From assembly GCF_017654505.1 (NCBI RefSeq), contig NC_054558.1, positions 8,304,220-8,368,219 of the forward strand: 64,000 nucleotides of DNA, in the 5' to 3' direction. The notes beneath the pieces were generated by a model that made no database searches, was not told where the DNA came from, and was given only the letters and a program-made list of their open reading frames with translations. Origin of the DNA: Polyodon spathula (taxonomy: Eukaryota > Chordata > Actinopteri > Acipenseriformes > Polyodontidae). Position 1 is the stretch's first letter; each line of letters starts with the position of its first letter. The position numbers and the translations under genes are program-made. Of this stretch, positions 22,241 to 34,174 are shown piece by piece.

Positions 22241-24582
22241 ACATTACTAAAACATTTCCTTCTCACCTCTTTCACCCTCCGTTTCTCCCTTACTCTCCTT
22301 CTGTCCTTCTCCCACCCTCTGCCCCCCCCCTCTCACTTTTCAGGATCAGAGGAAAAGTTTCTTTATCAATCTAGTGTCTATTTTATTTATTTATTTAAAA
22401 TGTCATTAAAATTGCATTCGCTGGAAAAGCCATATGAGCTACAATCAGCTCGTTTACAAGGGAGTCCCAGGAGGAAGGCAGGAGCGAGTTACAGTTCCAT
22501 ACCAGCGTACAGTCCGCACACAGTTTCACAATCCATGTGTCGTTGTACATCATATACAATCACAGGGCTGGTTCAGATGTTTTGGACATGGTAAGACATG
22601 TTTTATTGTGTGATCTGATGAGCTTGCAGTGAGATGTACAGTAACATTCCACTTAAGACTTCTTAGCAGATTTAGATTAGCTCTCCACCCTCTGCAGAAA
22701 GCAAAGAGTGTGTCTTGTGAGAGAAATCCATACCTTGTCTGAATGCATTTTTTGCAATAAAATAAAACCATCTGTAAGGAATGACTACTGTCAGAAACGG
22801 CTTCTCTATAATGCTGTCAGTCCTCTAAATGACAGCAAGCACTACTGATCCGATTGGCCTTCTGTTGACCTGGATGGCTCGCCGTTTAACCCTCCCAGAT
22901 TGCAAAACGAACCCAGGCTTTATACCATGGTTGGGGGGGTATTTTTTAGGAGAGTCCACTAATCACAGTTGCAGTTTGCTAATCAGATTGTCAGATTAGC
23001 TCTGTGCTAATCCCCCCCCCTCCCCCTTTTCTTCCTGATTTCCCTTTCTCTTCCTCCCCGGAGCTGTCTCAGTTCCAGGTTGTCTCTCAGGGAGCGAAGC
23101 CGGTCAGGGCTTCTCCAACCAGCTGTCTGCTTTCTGCGATTTCCAAACAGGCGCTCTGCACTCATCACTCGTCCAGATTAGCACAGTGCTCCAGGGAGGG
23201 GGAGCTTTGTTCAGAAGCGCTCATTAAACTCCCGTCTGATCTGGACTGCTCTGAGCAATAATACAAACTTTTTTTTTTTAAACCTACAGGGACTGGCATT
23301 CACTTTTCTAAATCTTTTTTTTGAATGCTCTAACCTTTATCAGTGTAAGCAAAGCAGATTGCAGGAGATAATGAACCGTTTCTATTTCATTTCCTTCACA
23401 CTGATGTGATTGATTTCAAGGGGCCGGGTCTCCAGGGGTACTGAAAACAGATAAACAGAAATATCTACAGTGTCTGTTTGATGCCCTGAATCGTGGCGCG
23501 TCTTGAATCTGGGATTCGTCTCATTAAGTGTAGAGGTGCAGTGCGCAACGTGTGGATCAGATGACATTTTGCAAAGTGGGCAAGACCCTTCAAATTGATG
23601 TTTCAGCGAACTAATCCGTGTTGCAGCATAGTCAGTTTATCAAATCTGGCATAACCTCATGCTACTTGGTGCTGAAAGAGTTAGCCTGTTTGGAGTGGTC
23701 CATTCAGAACTGTTCTGGGGTCCTTTTATACGACGCCTAAGGAAACACACTTACTTAGTGATTCTTCTTCAAAGATCAAAGCGAGATGTGGAATAAATAC
23801 TGTAATTACCTAACTTTTATAATGGGAATACATTGGCCAGTCACTTAACATTGATTAGCAGCGGTGGTCCAGGTTTGGCTGCTTGCTCCTCTTACCTGTT
23901 TGCTTCGGATTGTTGATGATGCCTGAATGATGTGGGTTTGCAAAGACCAGGCGGCAACAGAGAATCTGGGCTTTAGGGTTAAGCTGCAGGACAACTCCTG
24001 CTTTCACTGGAAGAGCTTTTAAAACAAGTAACTAAATATGAACAATTAATTAATTCTAACATCTGCGTATATATCCTTTTTTTTAAAAAAGCTGCTATAA
24101 GGATATCAGCAACATCATTCTATCCCAGGGTGTAACGCATGCTGTAATACATGATAGAGGCGGAGGCCAGCTCTCTCACCCAGGTAACTTGCTATGAACC
24201 CTTCCAAACTTGACTGAGACATGGAGACCAATCAGTTTTGTAATCCTCCCCTTGAAGCAGGCTTGAGTCACAAAGCTCAGACACAGCAGTAAGGTATCTT
24301 GAGCAGGCTAGATGTTGCATAGTTCTGTGCTGTATTGAAGCTGCTAAAATATGTATTGTATGTAGTTCTGTAATCCCTTAAGCCTGCCTTCAGGGGTTTC
24401 TTTTCAAGGCAAGGAGAGAATTACTGCTGCTTCTTGGCACGACGAAGGCAAGGGCTGTTCGTTTCAGCCAGGTCTTTTGTGATCGGATTCTGAGATTGTG
24501 TATTGTGAATCAGCCCTTTTGAAGTATAATCAATTAGTCTGTCATGTACAGCCTATTGTTGTTATTGATGACAATTATAATA

Positions 24583-24605
24583 ATAATGATGATGATGATG
24601 ATGAT
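24583..24605. repeat. (GAT)n microsatellite
   Basis: ATAATAATGATGATGATGATG tract in intron 2. Confidence 0.9.
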
Positions 24606-24777
24606 TACAAGGATTAGAGTATTCAGGAGTTAATATGATTTAATTTTTGTTTCTTCACTTAATGTTAGTGTACTCCTCGATGGAATGTCAGTTTCTCTCT
24701 TCTAGTGTAGATACAAAGGGAGTGCACCTCAAATCGTCCCACACCAGAGAGTAAATTACTTTACAATTATTATTTAA

Positions 24778-24990
24778 GGGGCTCCTGAGTGGCCCCTCCA
24801 GTATTGTGCTCCACGTGGAGTGCAGTATGCACCCTATAGCCTGGAGGTCGCCGGCCTGCAGCGTGAAAAGAAGCGGTCAGCTGACGGCACACACTTCGGA
24901 GGACAGCGTGTGTTCGTCTTCGCCGCTCCCAAGTCAGCATCGCGGTGGTAGCGGTGAGCTGAGCCAAAAATACAGTTGGACGTTTCAAAT
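24778..24990 (+). mobile_element. SINE, degenerate copy (same family as 49372-49697)
   Basis: Starts GGGGCTCCTGAGTGGC, contains CCTGGAGGTCGCCGGCC in the B-box position, then the family's body with ACGGCACACACTTCGGAGG and GTGTGTTCGTCTTCGCCGCT, ending in a CCAAAAATACAGTTGGACG-like tail. The 49.5-kb copy shares these blocks in the same order on the opposite strand. This copy lacks part of the middle. Old and non-coding. Confidence 0.75.
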
Positions 24991-26855
24991 TGTTTGAACA
25001 CACACAGAGTCAAAAGACAAAACCTCGCAAGATGTGCTTCGTCCTCTTTCTGTTTGTAATATTTTTGCTTTGTTGTCGTTTCTTTCCTTCAGGCTTTGTA
25101 ACCTCTGATTAAAAAGCAGATGCTGGTTTGTATTTCTGTAGTCAATATTCCTAGCGATTCATACTGAAACTAGCTGTGGAATGTGATGAAGGAGCTGTAT
25201 ACAAACTCTCATCGTCTCTGTAGTTGTTTTTATTGGTTTTGATCCCTGGCTGTATTGTTTAGCAGAGCCCACAGGCATGTTCTGAGTTCACTGCGTACAA
25301 GACTCCCCACACCCCCCTTTTTGTGATTCTATAATTCTGATTTGCAATGGAATCTCTCTTTTAAGAACTAAAATGACAATGATGAAGCTTGACTCCTTCA
25401 GATCAGTGCAGAGTAGAGGAAAGATCACTCAGATTAAATCAGCACTCCACTGGCTAACTATGAGCAGCATAACCAGTGTTGGGTATAGCCAGCTACGGCA
25501 TTCGCATCACTTTGCAGGATAAAACACTGACACTATTTTAATTTATCTTTCTGTGTATTTCCTTAGGGCCCAGTGTAATGGGCAGTGTTGAGAGATGGGG
25601 ATTCTGTTCCGTCCCCAGCTCTTTTACATTGTGGTTCAGACGTTCTCTTATTGTGTGCAATATATATATATATTACTCCCCATTCACTCTGTTATAATGT
25701 ACTTTAAAAGTGGAATAGTAACACACTAGGCAAGGCAAGTACATTTTCCATATATAGATCGCTAGCTGCACAGAAATTGGAATACTGGAGCGAAGCCAAA
25801 CACGATGTGTTTTAAAGGGAGGAGGTAGGGGGAAGAGAAGAACAAGCTGCACTGACAAACCCTGCACTTTGTGTCCCAGCCCCGGTCTTCACTGTGCCCT
25901 TTGTATCTGTGCGGCAGCAAGGGATTAGCAGAGGGAGGAGGCAGAGGAGGGGAGAGTTGACCAGCGAACAGTCAGGAGTTTGCCTGGAACATGCCGAAAT
26001 AGCGTGATCGTGGTTGAGACCAAAGAGTGTTTTGTGCGATCCGGGGAGAACAAAATCCTGAAATAAAGAGGTGGGTTCAATCAGGAATGAAGAGGCGGAT
26101 CAAGAGAGTCAACGTTGTGATGTTAGCTTTGAGTCTGTAAACATGCAGGCTGGAGAGGCTGGCAAGGGACTACATAAACCTCTTCACATCGAGAAACAGG
26201 GAAGGACACTGAAATTGCTGTTGAGTACGGTGTTCACCTCAGGTACTCGCTGTCCTTTAGTGCCCTGGGATGCTTGGTTGACAGGTCGTATTCTTTATAA
26301 TTTATCTGAACCAATGAAACCTCCCTCCAGGTCCTAAGGCAGTTAGTTACGTCAAACCTGTTGACCCGGTGTGGTAATTGCCCTCCAGGACTGTTAGCCA
26401 TGCCTGTGTCAGAGAGAGAAGTACATCATTGGCCTGTTGGCCTATCAGAGCTCGGCACATTGAGCACAGTGGAGTAGTATTTCTAGTGCAGAGAGCTGTT
26501 GTTCTCGGGGGCCCGGCGAGTTTGATTTTCCTCTGTGAATCACAGGGGGTGCTGACAGGTTTCAATGCTTCCTGCGCTACCTCCTTCGCCGCTCCCCATG
26601 GCAACAAAAAACAAAAAAAGTATCGTCTTTTTTCTTTTTGAGAGCACGACGTAGATTCAAATACAGAAGCTTCCTGTCCAGATGGTCCCTTTCCTTCTTT
26701 GTTTTGGGTGTTTTGAAATGGTGAATAACAATTTGTCTTTTCATGAACTGTGAACAGTTATAGTTTGGGGGTTAAATTGATACCCTAAGATTATACAACA
26801 TGCTGCCCTATTATATGTATTTGAACCAAGCATTATTGTCTGTGTCAATGGAGAC

Positions 26856-26894
26856 CCACACACACACACACATACACACACATACATATACATA
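26856..26894. repeat. Imperfect (CA)n/(CATA)n microsatellite
   Basis: CA dinucleotides grading into CATA units. Confidence 0.92.
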
Positions 26895-27469
26895 AACAAG
26901 ATCATTCAGTTCTTTGCAAGTGATGTAGACTTCAAGCTCAACAATAAAATGTCTCGGCTCCATCTCATTTAGACACGGTCACTCTGCTTGCCCTGAGAAG
27001 TGATTTGGCACGGTACGAATTCCCTTTTATTCTGCAAAGTCACATGATTCCTGTTAGTATCAATAGAACTCTGGCCAAACAGAAACCCTGCCGGCAGGGG
27101 AACTTAGATCAAAGACCTTGATATTGTAATTACTGACACGTCTCGCGTTAGGATGTGGACGCACTGTAATCGGATCACCACTAATGAGAGTCTGTGGCTT
27201 TTTATAGAGCTCGCTAACCAACACGGTGGAGCTGACTGAGAGCAAATCAGACACATTTGTTCTTGCACTTTACCCATCTTGTCTCAAATCCTGTACACCA
27301 TAAGGAAAAGAAAAACAATCGGTTTAGTTTTCTCAAAATAATCTGTGCCCATTGGACAAATGTTGATGTTTTTTTTTTTTTTTTAATTAGACAATATATT
27401 GCTGACTCTGCTGCTGTACATGTCAGTATTTGTTTTGCTTATACATCCCAACAATATCCAGTTTTCTGC

Positions 27470-27565
27470 AGATTAATTAGGCACACCTGGGCTTAATTAG
27501 AAAGCCTGCCCAGGTCAGAAGCTTGCGTTTTAATTAAGCTCAGGTGCAATTGTTATGTAAAGCCT
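27470..27565. promoter_or_regulatory. Candidate enhancer: clustered homeodomain and E-box sites
   Basis: TTAATTAG (27473-27480), CACCTG (27484-27489), TTAATTAG (27493-27500), TTAATTAA (27530-27537), CAGGTG (27541-27546) and CAATTG (27547-27552) lie within 80 bp, twice in the order TTAATTA then E-box. Such ordered clusters are typical of developmental enhancers, though function and conservation are inferred, not shown. Confidence 0.3.
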
Positions 27566-28567
27566 GGACCGACTAACATGTCTTTGTGGAAGTGGCCCAT
27601 TTCCATATAGGTATGAAGGATTAAGCAGGATACTGTGGTTTTCTGGATTCATGGAAATCTATCCATGTTGGGGAGAGTTCTTTACCCAAGGAGCAATAAG
27701 TGGTTCAGAGCTGCAGATTGCACAGCTGTGTTGCAGAAGGGAGAGGGGAGAGGCTGGTAAAAAGACGCTGTCTCCTGAGACACCTCTCTAATGAACTCTG
27801 ATGCTTTCTAATAGTTTATGATAATATTTAAAACTCCTGGTAATAATAGCTCCCTCAGAAAGCCATTACTCACTTTTCATTTTCAATTTCTTCTTCTCTC
27901 CTGAGCTCCCTCGTTGCTTACCTTCACGCTGCGAGATCACAAGCTGATGTAACGCAAATCCTTAGAACAAAGAAATTGGACGTGTTGTTAATCGTATAGT
28001 ATTGCGTCCCCCCCAAGCAAAACCAGAATCCAGCGTATGACCCCGGCAGCATTAACAAGAGCAGGTAAATAACTGAATGAATTGCATTTTACTTCTCTCT
28101 CGGCTCATTTCCAAACTGGCTACAAAACATAAAAGGCTGTATTTTACTCCAGTGTTTACTCCGGTCTTTCAAAAACTCCTATTTTTATTTTTCAGAGATA
28201 AAACTCCAGATAATTTTACAAATCTAGAACCAAACAGTGAAGTTAGATATATATATAGTTATATACAGCTCTGGAAAAAATTGAGACCACTGCAAAATTA
28301 TCAGTTTCTCTGGTTTTACTATTTATAGGTATGTGTTTGGGTAAAATGAACATTTTTGTTTTATTCTATAAACTACTGACAACATTTCTCCCAAATTCCA
28401 AATAAAAATATTGTCATTTAGAGCATTTATATGCAGAAAATGACAACTGGTCAAAATAACAAAAAAGATGCAGTGTTGTCAGACCTCGAATAATGCAAAG
28501 AAAATAAGTTCATATTCATTTTTTAACAACACAATACTAATGTTTAAACTTAGGAAGAGTTCAGAAA

Positions 28568-29041
28568 TCAATATTTGGTGGAATAACCCTGATTTTCAAG
28601 CACAGCTTTCATGTGTCTTGGCATGCTCTCCACCAGTCTTTCACATTGATGTTGGGTGACTTTATGCCACTCCTGGCGAAAAAGTTCAAGCAGCTCGACT
28701 CTGTTTGATGGCTTGTGACCATCCATCTTTCTCTTGATCACATTCCAGAGGTTTTGAATGGGGTTCAGGTCTGGAGAGTGGGCTGGCCATGACAGGGTCT
28801 TGATCTGGTGGTCCTCCATCCACACCTTGATTGACCTGGCTGTGTGGCATGGAGCATTGTCCTGCTGGAAAAACCAATCCTCAGAGTTGGGGAACATTGT
28901 CAGAGCAGAAGGAAGCAAGTTTTCTTCCAGGACAACCTTGTACTTTGCTTGATTCATGCGCCCTTCACAAAGACAAATCTGCCCAATTCCAGCCTGGCTG
29001 AAGCACCCCCAGATGAGTCCAATTTTCAGCTTTGCCCACAC
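28568..29041 (-). pseudogene. Tc1-like transposase, C-terminal half (left arm)
   Basis: Minus-strand frame of 157 codons ending NQGYSTKY. It carries WGCFSQAGIGQ, then QQDNAPCHTARS with the second catalytic Asp of the DD34E domain, then WPAHSPDLNPIQNLW. The residue 34 positions after that Asp, normally the catalytic Glu of NPIENLW, is Gln. The N-terminal paired-type DNA-binding region and the first catalytic Asp are absent: the frame starts at a deletion junction (WAKLKIGL joined to IWGCF). It belongs to the Tc1 family of cut-and-paste transposases and is not functional by itself. Confidence 0.95.
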
Positions 29042-29565
29042 CTGGTCATCTAATGGTTAGACAGAGACCTGGAGAGGTCTACAAGCCACAGTGTCTCGCA
29101 CCCACTGTGAAATGTGGTGGAGGATCGGTGATGATCTGGGGGTGCTTCAGCAAGGCTGGAATCGGGCAGCTTTGGCATGAATCAAGCCAAGTACAAGGTT
29201 GTCCTGGAAGAAAACTTGCTTCCTTCTGTTCTGACAATGTTCCCCAACTCTGAGGATTGGTTTTTCCAGCAGGACAATGCTCCATGCCACACAGCCAGGT
29301 CAATCAAGGTGTGGATGGAGGACCACCAGCTCAAGACCCTGTCATGGCCAGCCCACTCTCCAGACCTGAACCCCATTCAAAACCTCTGAATGTGATCAAG
29401 AGGAAGATGGATGGTCACAAGCCATCAAACAAAGTCGAGCTGCTTGAATTTTTGCGCCAGGAGTGGCATAAAGTCACCCAACATCAATGTGAAAGACTGG
29501 TGGAGAGCATGCCAAGACACATGAAAGCTGTGCTTGAAAATCAGGGTTATTCCACCAAATATTGA
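29032..29565 (+). pseudogene. Tc1-like transposase, C-terminal half (right arm), frameshifted
   Basis: Plus-strand partner of the left-arm copy. It begins in PGEVYKPQCLAPTVKCGGGS and SVMIWGCFSKAGIGQLW, then loses frame by a deletion before NQAKYKVVLEENLL. A second break follows NPIQNL, where one G is missing relative to the left arm and TGG becomes TGA (near 29388-29390). The remainder (NVIKRKMDGHKPSNKVEL to STKY) is in another frame. It shares the Glu-to-Gln change with the left arm. It extends further toward the N terminus than the left copy but also lacks the first catalytic Asp. Confidence 0.95.
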
Positions 29566-30044
29566 TTTCTGAACTCTTCCTAAGTTAAAACATTAGTATT
29601 GTGTTGTTTAAAAATGAATATGAACTTATTTTCTTTGCATTATTCGAGGTCTGACAACACTGCATCTTTTTTGTTATTTTGACCAGTTGTCATTAGTTGT
29701 CATTTTCTGCAAATAAATGCTCTAAATGACAATATTTTGATTTGGAATTTGGGAGAAATGTTGTCAGTAGTTTATAGAATAAAACAAAAATGTTCATTTT
29801 ACCCAAACACATACCTATAAATAGTAAAACCAGAGAAACTGATAATTTTGCAGTGGTCTCTTAATTTTTTCCAGAGCTGTATATACGTCCTCTTATACAC
29901 TCTCAATGCATTTTAGTTTTTGATTCCCCCCCCCTCCCCCCCTCTTTTTTTTTATAGTTAAAGAATGGAGGAAACATTTTAAAAATATGCCCCAAAATCA
30001 TTTACACAGACATGCCAATACACATTACAGTTTTTGCCCACTAA

Positions 30045-30492
30045 ACCGTGTAATAACTAATTCTGACAACACTATATAACACAATTTTTGTTCCTGGGTA
30101 GTAAGTGTTATTTCCTAATTGCTTATGCCTCAAAAGTATAGAAAATGGCTATTATTCCCCACAAACTTTGCTTTTGTGACCAGGACAGTGATATTTCAAA
30201 ATATCACTATTTCCAATGGGAAAACGGGCAAATGTGTGTCTTTTCGTTCACATAAAGTCGGAAAAAAACAACATATGAATCCAAATTAACATGTATTTAT
30301 ACTAAAGTAATACAAAAATGACTACAAAAGATTTAGAAGTGAGAAGTTTTACGAGATTTACGAATATCACTGTCCTGGTCACAAAAGCAAAGCTTGTGGG
30401 GAATAATAACCATTTTCTATACTTTTGAGGCATAAGCAATTAGGAAATAACTTACTACCCAGGAACAAAAAAAAATAAAATTGTTACACGGT
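30045..30492. mobile_element. Palindromic non-autonomous DNA element (MITE-like, 448 bp)
   Basis: Arms about 150 bp long: left starts ACCGTGTAA and contains TTGTTCCTGGGTAGTAAG and ATTGCTTATGCCTCAAAAG; right is their inverted copy ending TTACACGGT. The left arm has an extra segment near its tip (about 30054-30080). The arms separate around 30200 and 30362. No open frame and no certain target duplication, so the superfamily is not assigned. It lies 165 bp from the Tc1 palindrome. Confidence 0.85.
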
Positions 30493-31124
30493 GCAATCAA
30501 TGTATTTAACAGTCCGTTATATATTTGTATATATTTACTTGCATGCCACAAAAGCCTGAATATTTGCACTTAATGGTTTTTTCCTGGCATCTAAGAGGTA
30601 GTTAAGTTGTCCCAGGAGACCATGCAGTAAACAGCCGCAGCTCACATTAAGTTAAAGGAAAGGTCAGTTTTGTATTATTCAGTTTAGAGGTCTGGCTGCT
30701 TTTTTTTTGCTGTTTGGTATGTGGGTCAAATTGCACCAGAATTTGGAGCCTTTTAGGGCGAATGTCATCCTTTGCAGTAGATCGTGTAATTGCGATGCAG
30801 ATTTAAATGCTATGTGCTTGTACTGTAGTGCACACTGTACAACAGACTCACCTGGATCCACAAAAAAGGTGTGCATTTTATTCGTAGGAAGCGTTTTCCA
30901 GATTACAGTTAACACACGCAGCCTCATTTTTTAAAAAAAAAATGCATTTGAACATAGTTTTTTTGGAGGGAGGGAGGAAGGGTTTATGGATTTGTTAGAG
31001 AGGCACATGCTCCCTCCTTTATGCCCCCCCCGCCCCCCGAGCCAATGCTTTAGGCACTTTGTATTGTGTTCCCAGCCTTCATTGCACAGGGGTTTGCGAG
31101 TTTGCAAGAATGTTGTCTATTCAG

Positions 31125-31260
31125 CATGGACTGTTTTAATTACCACTACACCACTGGGAAATCACCCAGCCCCATTTAATTACATGTAATGCGCCAGTAA
31201 ATTAGACTGGGGAGCAAATTGCTATTTTGTATTAAACCAGGTAGCTTTTTCTCCTCACAA
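31125..31260. promoter_or_regulatory. Candidate conserved non-coding element (weak)
   Basis: Non-repetitive sequence with TTTTAATTACC, ATTTAATTACATGTAATGC and AAATTAGACTGGGGAGC. Dense homeodomain-type TAATTA cores in a balanced background suggest regulatory DNA; no conservation data available. Confidence 0.22.
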
Positions 31261-31784
31261 AGGTAGATTTATAAGGATTGATGGCACGCGGCAGGCTGCT
31301 ATAGTGCGGCTCTGCAGCCTTAGAAAGCACTGGCATCGGTGGTTCTTTTGTAAGCTTATGGGTTTGCTAGAGCAAGGTAATACTGATAAACGTCAGTTGG
31401 GGAATTATATTAAAAAAACGTTTGTTTAGTTTGTGGTTTAGAAATAGAATTGGATAAGTCTGTTTGCATCATTAAGTTTTTTATTTTTAGTTCTGTATGT
31501 TGGCAGGAGTGCTGAGCGGGTGGGGTTCAGTGGTGCGTGCCGAAGGTCTAAAGGAAATGATACCTGTTCCTTGGTTCATTATTGGTGTTGGAGCTCCGTG
31601 GCACTGCCTGCTAAGACATTATAGGCTGCCACAGCCAGGGGCTTCTGTTTATCACTCCAGCTGCAGGACCTCTGAGCTTCAGCCACGGCTTTGTGATTGT
31701 CGTGTGATTATGGCACAGGGGGCAGAAATCAACAAAGCCTTTATTTTAAATTTGATTTTATCTTCGATTTGATTATGGTCCTCC

Positions 31785-31787
<3 letters not shown>

Positions 31788-31819
<32 letters not shown>
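31788..31819. repeat. A32 homopolymer
   Basis: Thirty-two A; possibly the tail of an old retroposon, but no body could be identified. Confidence 0.9.
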
Positions 31820-31821
<2 letters not shown>

Positions 31822-34136
31822 CAGTTTTTTTCTATTTTATTATTATTTTTTTTTTAATTATTCTTTTTGTTTGGGATAAATGAAAGGAAACTGTATGAGA
31901 GAGTGACTAACCCCTGGCCTCAGCGGGGGCCAGGTCTTTCTGTAAATATTGAGTTTACCTGCTCTTCCCTCTCCCCAGTTGCAGTCACATTAACGTCAAG
32001 GTTGAGTCAGACCCCATGACCTTTAGATATACCAAAGAGGCTTCCCCTGGTCCTATGGAAGAGTGCTGGTAGCTCGGCACAGGTGGTTAAAAGAACAAGG
32101 GATAATCTAGCTGCCATTCACCTGCATCCAATTATTAGAAAAATGGCCAGTACAGAAGCACCGACTGTCTTTCACAGCACAAAGTCAATGTGAATCTTCT
32201 AAGATACAGTCCTCTCTATGGAAACAAGCATTCTTGTGTTCAAGGGAATTCTACATCACATAACTTACTCGTACATTTGTTGGAAAAAAAAAAAATTATA
32301 TATATATATCGAGGTTACTTTTTGAAACACCCGGCCTTTCGCTAATGAGCAGCTGAAAATGCTTTTCTTGGCTTTTCATGGTGTTTTGATGTGCCCTTTT
32401 GCTTAAAAAAATGTTAATTTGAACCAAGAATGCAGGGATTAGCTAATAGGGATCATCTGGTCTTGTTATCCTTCCGGAGGTTCTGGATGGGGGGGTGGGG
32501 GGTGGCAATCTTTCCCATCTAGGCATAGTTGAGCAAGGAGATGATTAGCTAATTAGCCAATCTATGATGTGCTGCATCAGGATGAAAGCAGAGATGGTGC
32601 ATCTAAGCAAACACACATGTTAAAAGCCTTACATACCTGATAGCACAGCTCCATTTACAGTATGTGCGTTTTACAGTATGTGCTATAATAAGTGAAGTCC
32701 TAACGGCTTGCTCATCAACAGCCCCTGAAAGCTTTTCCCCAGAGGTGTGTGTTTCTCATACTCACCGTTGCATGTGTTCTTGTGTTGTGTGTACCAGTGG
32801 CCCCCTGCTGACCTGGGCCTAAGCAGATATGCAGATATACAATGCTGTGCTGTACTGGGAGGGTGGATTAGATAACAGCCCTGGAGCTCGTCTGCTCTGG
32901 GACTCCCTCCGGAACCAGATAGAGCCTGTGTTTGAACTGCACTTGTCCTGAAGTACTGTCCTCTTTAAACAGATACAGGACTACAAAGCACCGCTGATAA
33001 GAGGAACAGAAAAGAGCGGCTCTGGTTTCACAGCTCGCATGCCGGTGTCGCCGTGCCAGTTTATTAACATCTTCGTTGCTCCCAACTTTTCTCCCGTTTT
33101 TGGGTTGCGTGGTTTACTGGGTTGCCTCATTTCAGTTTGTTACGTAATTGTTTGTTTAATTTTTGTGATTGCTGCTAAAGCCGTTGGAGCAAACCCAGTG
33201 AGAGACACCTTTGGAAATCAATGCAGTGATTTAAGTGGGAATTAATAGTCTTGGTAAAGAGTGAAAAACTTTGTTGTGAATGTGTTTCCCAGCCTTCCCA
33301 GCTTGGGTGACGACTATGCATAGAAATTTGGGCAGTGTATTACAGGTTTTAACATGTGGTTAACTAGCCACACCCGAGGTTACTTAGTCAAGCAATAGAG
33401 CCTCATGTACATCTATTGAAGCTCCTGTCAATACCTGGAATGGATCATGGCGCTATGCAATGGGAGTCTAACTTGGCCAGTTTAATTGACAGCTATGTAG
33501 TTGAATGCTGTCGGCAGAAACGGACCTTTCTGTCTGATTGCAAGTACAACATCCCCTTCATTTCTTGATTCATTTAAAATGATTTCTGAGCATTGGCAGC
33601 TTTTGGTAAGAAGGAAGAGGGTGCATTGCCTTCCCTCGCTGATCTAGCCACAGTTGTGTTCTGCTTGTTGCAGAACCCTTGGCTGTTCCTGTGTCAGAAC
33701 AGAGTTCTGTCTAATCTATGACAGATTGGAGCTGAATTAAACATGTGTATCTGGCTCAGAATTTGTACTTAGCAGCCTTTTGTGAAAACCCCAGGACGCT
33801 GTCTGCAGCACAGGCTTAGGAAATCTTCTCTGGCAGAAGGCTGTCGCAAACGCAGTCCTTTGTTTAGCCGGGGTGTGCGTTTTGAATTGGATGGAAACAA
33901 TTAAAATACACTTACAACTCTATCCAAATACCACCGACCTAGCAGTAACCAACAAACAAAGGACCAGACTGTTTCCGGGCTTAAAAGCGAGTGGCACGGA
34001 ATAAAAGGGAAACTGTTGGTTTGAGTTCTAGGTCCATTAACTGTGTTTAGTGTAGCCATGTTTGCTATTGTGTATGAGGTCTGACAGACCTGCACTGTAA
34101 TTGACTTTTCTCTGTGCTCTTCAGCACAATGTTTTA

Positions 34137-34138
<2 letters not shown>

Positions 34139-34173
<35 letters not shown>
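34139..34173. repeat. T35 homopolymer
   Basis: Thirty-five T; could be the tail of a minus-strand retroposon, no recognisable body. Confidence 0.9.

Positions 34174-34174
<1 letters not shown>

Larger units (their letters stand above)
28266..29879. mobile_element. Tc1-like palindromic (foldback) element made of two half-transposons
   Basis: Ends are inverted repeats (CAGCTCTGGAAAAAATT / AATTTTTTCCAGAGCTG) flanked by TA on both sides (28264-28265, 29880-29881). The left arm (28266-29014) and right arm (29134-29879) are inverted copies of the same 3' half of a Tc1 transposon, each running from the WGCFS region of the transposase to the terminal repeat, around a 119-bp asymmetric centre. A 97-bp stretch compared by eye showed four substitutions and one indel. 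Both transposase pieces are broken (listed separately), so the element could only have moved with help from another copy, or the palindrome arose after insertion. Confidence 0.95.
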
